DNA of 64,000 bases, taken from assembly GCF_024679245.1 (NCBI RefSeq), contig NC_090188.1, forward strand, positions 39,115,992 to 39,179,991, written 5' to 3'. The stretch is from Pseudorasbora parva (taxonomy: Eukaryota; Chordata; Actinopteri; Cypriniformes; Gobionidae). Of the stretch, positions 58,458 to 64,000 are shown piece by piece. Numbering within the stretch: position 1 is the first letter of the stretch; every line of letters begins with the position of its first letter. Under the pieces are notes generated by a model. It saw only the letters and a program-made list of their open reading frames with translations, did not search any database and had not been told where the DNA came from. The position numbers and the translations under genes are program-made.

Positions 58458-58772
58458 AATGCGTATAAATAGTTAGAGTGTGCAATGTCGTGGAATGTAT
58501 ACGCCCAAACTCATTTTGGCGTGTCTATGGCACGCTTTTTTCGCGTGCATATGATACGCATTTTATGGCGTTTTATACATACGAACCCCCCACCCCACCA
58601 CCCTAAACCTACCCAAGCGCGTGTCATATATACGCCCCACCACCCTAAACCTACCCAAGCGCGTGTCATATATACGCCATAAAGAGCGTATCATATGCAC
58701 GCGAAAAACAGCGTATCATATGCACGCCAAAATGAGTTTTGGCGTATACATTCGGTACTATTTATACGCATT
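58458..58772. mobile_element. Large palindromic fold-back element
   Basis: Outer arms 'aatgcgtataaatag' / 'ctatttatacgcatt' and inner arms around 'gtatacgcc.aaactcatt' / 'aatgagttttggcgtatac' make almost the whole 315 bp self-complementary. The centre holds two direct copies (38 bp) of a unit starting 'caccctaaacctacccaagc'. 'gcgtatcatatgcacgc' recurs in both arms. It is a fold-back MITE by structure; family unassigned. Confidence 0.75.
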
Positions 58773-59807
58773 TATGTGTGATCGGGTTGAATAAAACACA
58801 TCATATATTAAAGAGTCTTTGATGTTTTCATGGTTTCTACAAAATAAACAGAAAATCGAGGGTAAAGCGGGTATAATGTCATTGATAGGGGACGCACAGA
58901 TACGTCCATATCCTTTTTGAAATCGGCTATTTCTCTAGATTTAAACATACTTGGAAACATTTAAGATAATGTAAGTACACAAGTTACACAAGTCACAAAA
59001 ATACAATATTTTTTTAGTGGTTTTGGATATTTTAATCCAAAAATGTAAGTGTTGTGCCTTTAAAGCAAACAGATCAACAGAACTAAAGTTCTCACACATT
59101 ACATATATTTAGAAAGCCAACACTTGAGAATTTACAGCTGTATTCAAAATTACTCAGACAGTTATTAATATAGAGATATATATCCTAAAAAAAATGTAAA
59201 TATTTGAAATATTTTTCTTCATGTATAACAATATTATGTGAATGTAGTATAACGACTTATAACTACAACTAAAGTGAAGCCACAAGTGTGGTCATGCTTT
59301 ATATAACATCTGAGGCTGTTATGTCTAAAACTATGAATTTTGTGAAACATAAAATACAAAACATAAAAAAATTTCATAAAACATAAAAAAATCATAAACA
59401 TGAAAAGACCATGGATTGTTTTTTATCAAATAAGTTTTTTGGCCTGCAGACATTTTTGCAGTCTTTTGTCTAATGTCTAGAGAGGAGAACAGCTCAATTT
59501 GCTCACTTGACAATCGTTTCACACTTTTGAATGTATGAGACGTAATCCTCATTATTCTTTTGTTATGAATCTTGTTTCATTATAAAATGTATGCCTACTT
59601 AAATGGCCCATTAACAATGCAGTATTTCATTTAGTAGTCCACATTATATAAAGTCTCTCTAAAAAATAAAAAAATAAAAAAGAACATTATGTGAATTATT
59701 GTAACAAAATGGTCCAACAGGTGCATTAGAGTTTCAGTTATCATTAAGCTACATAACACAATTTAAAAGATTAAAATTACAGCTTTATTCTTTATATCAC
59801 TTTATAC
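58773..59807. other. No gene recognised
   Basis: AT-rich intervening DNA without motifs I can name. Confidence 0.5.
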
Positions 59808-60700
59808 CACCATTGAGTGTTTGTATTAGTTTCCTGTCGCGATATAATGGGGATTTCATTCATATGGTGATGTTAAAACATGTTATATTTATCATTTGAT
59901 ATGGAGCTAATCGCTACACCTGTTAGCAGTCATAATGTAAACATCCATTATTGATATAAAATAGCCGAAATTACATGAACAATCACACAAAAACCTTATT
60001 CCATAGTTATCGTGTGTTTATCAGCTTCTTAGTTCATGTGTAGAAATGTAGAATAGGCTCGTTCTTCACAAAGCCAGAATGAGGAAATGTCCACACAGGA
60101 TAGCACATCATGCGGAGGGCAGTATTGAGCAGTGAGATTATTGACAGCTCGGTGAGCAAATGAACGCCTAATGACTCATATCTGACGCAGATCATGAAGA
60201 GGAGACAGAGAGAGCGATGTGCATGTTTCAAATCTTTCAGATGGGATAATTCGGTGACAAATTAATAGAAATGGTATTCTGTTTGACAAAATATGTTGCA
60301 AACTTGTTATAATGAATCAATATTTCTCCAAAGATGAGCACTTTTGAACTAAGAGCTAAATTGAAAGCTGTTCTTTGCAAGCTGTGTGAACACAGCTGAG
60401 CCACTGCAGACAAGAGATAATTAATGTGTGTGTGTGATATTCCATTCAAAATATTGTTCATAATAAATAAATTGTAATGCACTCCTGACATAAATTAAGA
60501 AATGAATGTTACTGCAATGCAGTTTTATCATAAACAGTGTTCAAATATCAAAGCTGGAGTCTTTATTCTGTCTAATGATACTGAGTTTGTCCAGATAAAG
60601 TAATAGTGTGATGTTTTAACAAGCAGTGAATGTTGAACAATAGTGATCTGGGGCTGTATACGATCTTTGAAAGGCATGAGGTTAACTTCAGTTGATCATG
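59808..60700 (-). repeat. Uncharacterised dispersed repeat, copy 2
   Basis: Reverse complement of 15165-15800 with about 330 additional bases (roughly 60235-60560) in the middle. The longer copy may show the ancestral form, or the extra part may be an insertion. No coding signal. Confidence 0.75.
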
Positions 60701-61280
60701 ATATTAATAGTGGTCTGGGTGCATGTTGCTTTAAAACCCATAAGGTCCCATTCGTGGGGAAAACGATGTAGGCTAAAATGCCATTCTATTTTTTTTTAAA
60801 GCTTTTCTAAATCAAAATAAGATCATTAACAGTAACCTGTGTCAAGCAAATAATTTACAATGCATTATGGTTAGATTACGCCGCAATCCAGCAAAAAAAA
60901 AAAAAAGAGAAAGATCACGTTGCGCTGTCAAGTATCTCATACAAATGTTGCTCTGTGCAGACTTTGCAACATAAAATTGACATTGAACACCCGGCCATTC
61001 CAGCGGTACAGTGGAAGTGGCAGAAGGACGTAATGTCTCTTTCCCTTTAGTTCAGTCACTCCGAGTTATGTCATTGACTGACGAATTGTTGTCTAATCTA
61101 ATTATGCCACCTCTACTGTCTTCCAGTGCACTAAGCAAGTCCGAGCTCCTTGTCATGATACTAGCATGGACAAAGGACTTGACTTAACACATGAATACCA
61201 AGGTACACAGGGAAGCATATACCATGTGGAAATATGCAACACAATGTCTGCCCAAAGGGAGTACTTACAGAAAACACATA
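60701..61280. other. No gene recognised
   Basis: A short A-run near 60894-60906. No exon or element border until the Tc1 at 61281. Confidence 0.5.
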
Positions 61281-61619
61281 CAGTATTGTTCAAAATAATA
61301 GCAGTACAATGTGACTAACCAGAATAATCAAGGTTTTTCGTATATATTTTTTTATTGCTACGTGGCAAACAAGTTACCAGTAGGTTCAGTAGATTCTCAG
61401 AAAACAAATGAGACCCAGCATTCATGATATGCACGCTCTTAAGGCTGTGCAATTGGGCAATTAGTTGAATTAGTTGAAAGGGGTGTGTTCAAAAAAATAG
61501 CAGTGTGGCGTTCAATCACTGAGGTCATCAATTTTGTGAAGAAACAGGTGTGAATCAGGTGGCCCCTATTTAAGGATGAAGCCAACACTTGTTGAACATG
61601 CATTTAAAAGCTGAGGAAA

Positions 61620-62441
61620 ATGGGTCGTTCAAGACATTGTTCAGAAGAACAGCGTACTTTGATTAAAAAGTTGATTAGAGAGGGGAAAACCTATAAAGAG
61701 GTGCAAAAAATGATAGGCTGTTCAGCTACAATGATCAACAATGCCTTAAAATGGAGAGCAAAACCAGAGAGACGTGGAAGAAAACGGAAGACAACCATCA
61801 AAATGGATAGAAGAATAACCAGAATGGCAAAGGCTCAGCCAATGATCACCTCCAGGATGATCAAAGACAGTCTGGAGTTACCTGTAAGTACTGTGACAGT
61901 TAGAAGACGTCTGTGTGAAGCTAATCTATTTTCAAGAATCCCCCGCAAAGTCCCTCTGTTAAAAAAAAGGCATGTGCAGAAGAGGTTACAATTTGCCAAA
62001 GAACACATCAACTGGCCTAAAGAGAAATGGAGGAACATTTTGTGGACTGATGAGAGTAAAATTGTTCTTTTTGGGTCCAAGGGCCACAGGCAGTTTGTGA
62101 GACGACCCCCAAACTCTGAATTCAAGCCACAGTACACAGTGAAGACAGTGAAGCATGGAGGTGCAAGCATCATGATATGGGCATGTTTCTCCTACTATGG
62201 TGTTGGGCCTATTTATCGCATACCAGGGATCATGGATCAGTTTGCATATGTTAAAATACTTGAAGAGGTCATGTTGCCCTATGCTGAAGAGGACATGCCC
62301 TTGAAACGGTTGTTTCAACAAGACAATGACCCAAAACACACTAGTAAACGGGCAAAGTCTTGGTTCCAAACCAACAAAATTAATGTTATGGAGTGGCCAG
62401 CCCAATTTCCAGACCTTAATCCAAGTTCTCAATTGGATTAA
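61620..62441 (+). pseudogene. Tc1-like transposase, truncated at the catalytic glutamate
   Basis: The frame is open for 273 codons, against about 340 expected. It has a helix-turn-helix at about residues 9-48, a GRKRKTT linker near 53-59, a second DNA-binding region to about 115, and then the DDE domain with D144 (LWTDESKI) and D235 (QQDNDPKH). The glutamate of DD34E should be residue 270, after DLNP. Instead the frame runs into a fold-back duplication (62397-62460), reads SSQLD and stops. The last roughly 70 codons are absent before the right terminal repeat starts. Without the glutamate it cannot cut DNA, although binding might persist. Confidence 0.92.
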
Positions 62442-62460
62442 GGTCTGGAAATTGGGCTGG
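62397..62460. repeat. 26-bp perfect inverted duplication in transposase
   Basis: The arms 62397-62422 and 62435-62460 are exact reverse complements with a 12-base loop. Reading the right arm backwards continues through the loop into what would be the normal next codons (for I-E-N), so the inverted arm was copied from the opposite strand of the same gene. Confidence 0.9.
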
Positions 62461-62699
62461 TACAGTCGAACAGTTAAAGGTAGTCACTGCTATTTTTTTG
62501 AACACACCCCTTTCAACTAATTGCCCAATTGCACAGCCTTAAGAGCGTGCATATCATGAATGCTGGGTCTTGTTTGTTTTCTGACAATCTACTGAACCTA
62601 CTGGTAACTTGTTTGCCATGTAGCAATAAAAAATATACTAAAAACCTTGATTATTCTGGTTAGTCACATTGTACTGCTATTATTTTGAACAAGACTGTA

Positions 62700-63545
62700 T
62701 GACCTGCAAAAAGGATGCATATAGAACACGAAAAGGTGGAATGTTTCAACCCCAGGGGTGGCAAGGGGCTTGCCAAGAGAAAGACACATGTGGGGGTTGC
62801 CCAGAGGGGGAATCATGCACATGGAGGCACCTTGCCTAACACAAGGGCTGACCGAGCGGGCATGCACTCTGGTGTTGGCATTAGCAGTGCTGGAGGAACT
62901 CAAGGCTTCAGGGGAAACTCATCTGAGGAAATATTGCACATATCCAGTCCATGAAGTGAAATGGCGAGCAAGCAACGACAAAGAGCAGGTCCTAGTTGCT
63001 GGCTACTGGAAGCGAATACACAGGAGGACATTTGCCCCAATCAGAGATCCACTCAGAGAAATCTGTCGAATGCGTGAGGTGTCGCACAGCCTGCAGCTCT
63101 GCAGATTTCTGTTAGTGAGGTGCCATGCGTTTGAACCCAGGAGGAGGTCACACTCCAGGTACCTGGACCTTACCTGGTCTGAGGTCCTGAAACACTGCAT
63201 TCTTTCTAAGTAAGTAGGAGGGTGCGTACTGGACAGAGCAGTGCCAAAGCTACAGTCTTCCTCTTCCAAAGGGCAGCACCTGCAGGTTCACCACTCGATA
63301 TCTGAGGAGTGGTAGTAACCTTAGGTATGTATCCAGATCGGGGTCTCAGAATCATGTGAGAGTTAGCTGTCCCGAATTCCAGGCACACTTTGTCAACTCT
63401 TCATGGAGGCCAAATTGACCAGGGGCACTGTCTTCATATACATGAACTTAAGCTCCACTGATTGCAAAGGTTTAAAGGGAGCTCTCTGCAGGGCAGTTAA
63501 GACCACTGTCCCAAAAGGGTAACTGAGGAGAGCCAGGAGGATTTA
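62700..63545 (+). repeat. Unclassified dispersed repeat, copy 2
   Basis: 62700-63020 is the reverse-complement match of 18847-19300. The copy continues rightward to about 63400 or beyond. It contains a 151-codon frame (62758-63213) starting MARGLPRERHMWGLP, with a C-terminal half rich in Arg, Cys and His, which matches no family I recognise. A retroelement fragment is the most likely identity. Confidence 0.6.
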
Positions 63546-64000
63546 GGGTGCTTTCATACTTGGTTCAATTTCCTGGACCGAACCAGAGTTTGATTGCCCC
63601 CTGCCCCCGCTGAACTGTGTTCATATTATATCATTTGGGTCCCAACCTGGGTTTGTTTGCGTCATCAAAGCAGCAGCTGTTTACCCGGTTGCTTAGTATC
63701 GACAGCGAGCATGACGGCAAAATGCATAGCATTGCTCCCATCACTTTGATATTTTTGAACCGTTGGTTTTGTTACCAACGCATCAGTACGTAATCGCACT
63801 TGTGTCTATCTGCCGCGAATGCACTGCAAATGCTCTAAAGAATGCTGAAGACGAGCAGAGATGAGATCCACAGCTCTCCGCCTGCAGTATTTCACTTTCG
63901 CGATTTAATACGATTGCGTTCACATCAGCAATGAACTGTACTGGAGTTCAAATTAAATGAACCCCAGACCACCTTTTCAAGACGCAAGACCACATTCAAA
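63546..64000 (+). mobile_element. PIF/Harbinger-type element, left end (runs out of window)
   Basis: It starts 'gggtgctttcatacttggtt' directly after TTA (63543-63545), matching the look of fish Harbinger MITEs whose ends read 'gggtgctttcacactt'. The right end lies beyond the window, so the TTA duplication cannot be confirmed. No transposase is seen in the visible part. Confidence 0.55.

Larger units (their letters stand above)
61281..62697 (+). mobile_element. Tc1-like element (DD34E type), 1417 bp, internally rearranged
   Basis: The ends 'cagtattgttcaaaataata' and, inverted, 'cagtcttgttcaaaataata' are flanked by TA (61279-61280, 62698-62699). The terminal repeats are about 215-225 bp (61281-61507, 62485-62697), with a second copy of the 'gttcaaa...atagcagt' site at their inner ends. 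Left and right repeats are nearly identical, which points to a fairly recent insertion. The transposase 3' third is missing. Confidence 0.93.

Noticed and set aside
58590..58670. Interstitial telomere repeat
   Set aside because: The 'accctaaaccta' words occur only as part of a 38-bp unit present twice; there is no (TTAGGG)n array.
1..64000. tRNA, rRNA and snRNA genes
   Set aside because: No sequence with the expected boxes or conserved cores was noticed on either strand; a covariance-model scan would be needed to exclude degenerate SINE-type copies.

Overview
This is a 64 kb window of teleost fish nuclear DNA, most likely from a cyprinid (zebrafish/carp group). That placement is an inference from the repeat mix: several Tc1/mariner lineages, DIRS retrotransposons, an L2-type LINE with its characteristic tail, a Ty3/gypsy element of the order INT-RT, hAT and PIF/Harbinger derivatives, a Kolobok-like TTAA element, and long AT, TG and CT microsatellites. 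There are no operons, rRNAs, tRNAs or CRISPR arrays. Almost everything that can be named is a mobile element or its remains.

Only one piece of host coding sequence is recognised: a 179-bp exon at 45586-45764 (+). It has consensus splice sites and encodes the TM1 end to TM3 start of an orexin/hypocretin receptor, closest to type 2. Its partner exons were not found, so the window is probably transposon-filled intron or flank of that gene, or a lone duplicated exon.

Layout. 1-5.2 kb: a TTAA-flanked composite (1721-4683) holding three smaller elements. 5.2-6.8 kb: a complete Tc1-like element with an intact 338-residue transposase of DD37E spacing. 7-10 kb: LTR and inverted-repeat fragments. 11.2-12.2 kb: an inverted array of 93-bp (31-codon) units. 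15-20 kb: LINE, DIRS, L2 and Tc1 remnants. 22-24 kb: a decayed Tc1 and LTR/DIRS scraps. 24-33 kb: MITE and hAT copies, including an exactly bounded hAT (28832-30640) with a Harbinger element nested in it. 33.8-37.2 kb: a three-level nest (Harbinger-like in Tc1 in older Tc1). 37.2-39.4 kb: a MITE copy and a hAT element inside an AT microsatellite. 41-45.1 kb: a DIRS element split by a truncated gypsy element. 45.6 kb: the receptor exon. 48.6-51.6 kb: a second DIRS. 54.2-55.4 kb: a Kolobok-like element with a spliced exon and an antisense THAP domain. 56-61 kb: MITEs and dispersed repeats. 61.3-62.7 kb: a Tc1 whose transposase is cut off by a fold-back inverted duplication at the catalytic glutamate. 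62.7-64 kb: an unclassified repeat and the start of a Harbinger-type element.

The genes do not form a pathway. What the sequence records is successive transposition, with boundaries often fixed by target-site duplications (TTA, AAT, TTAA, 5 bp, 8 bp), so relative ages can be read from nesting. Family names come from motif recognition, without database searches.
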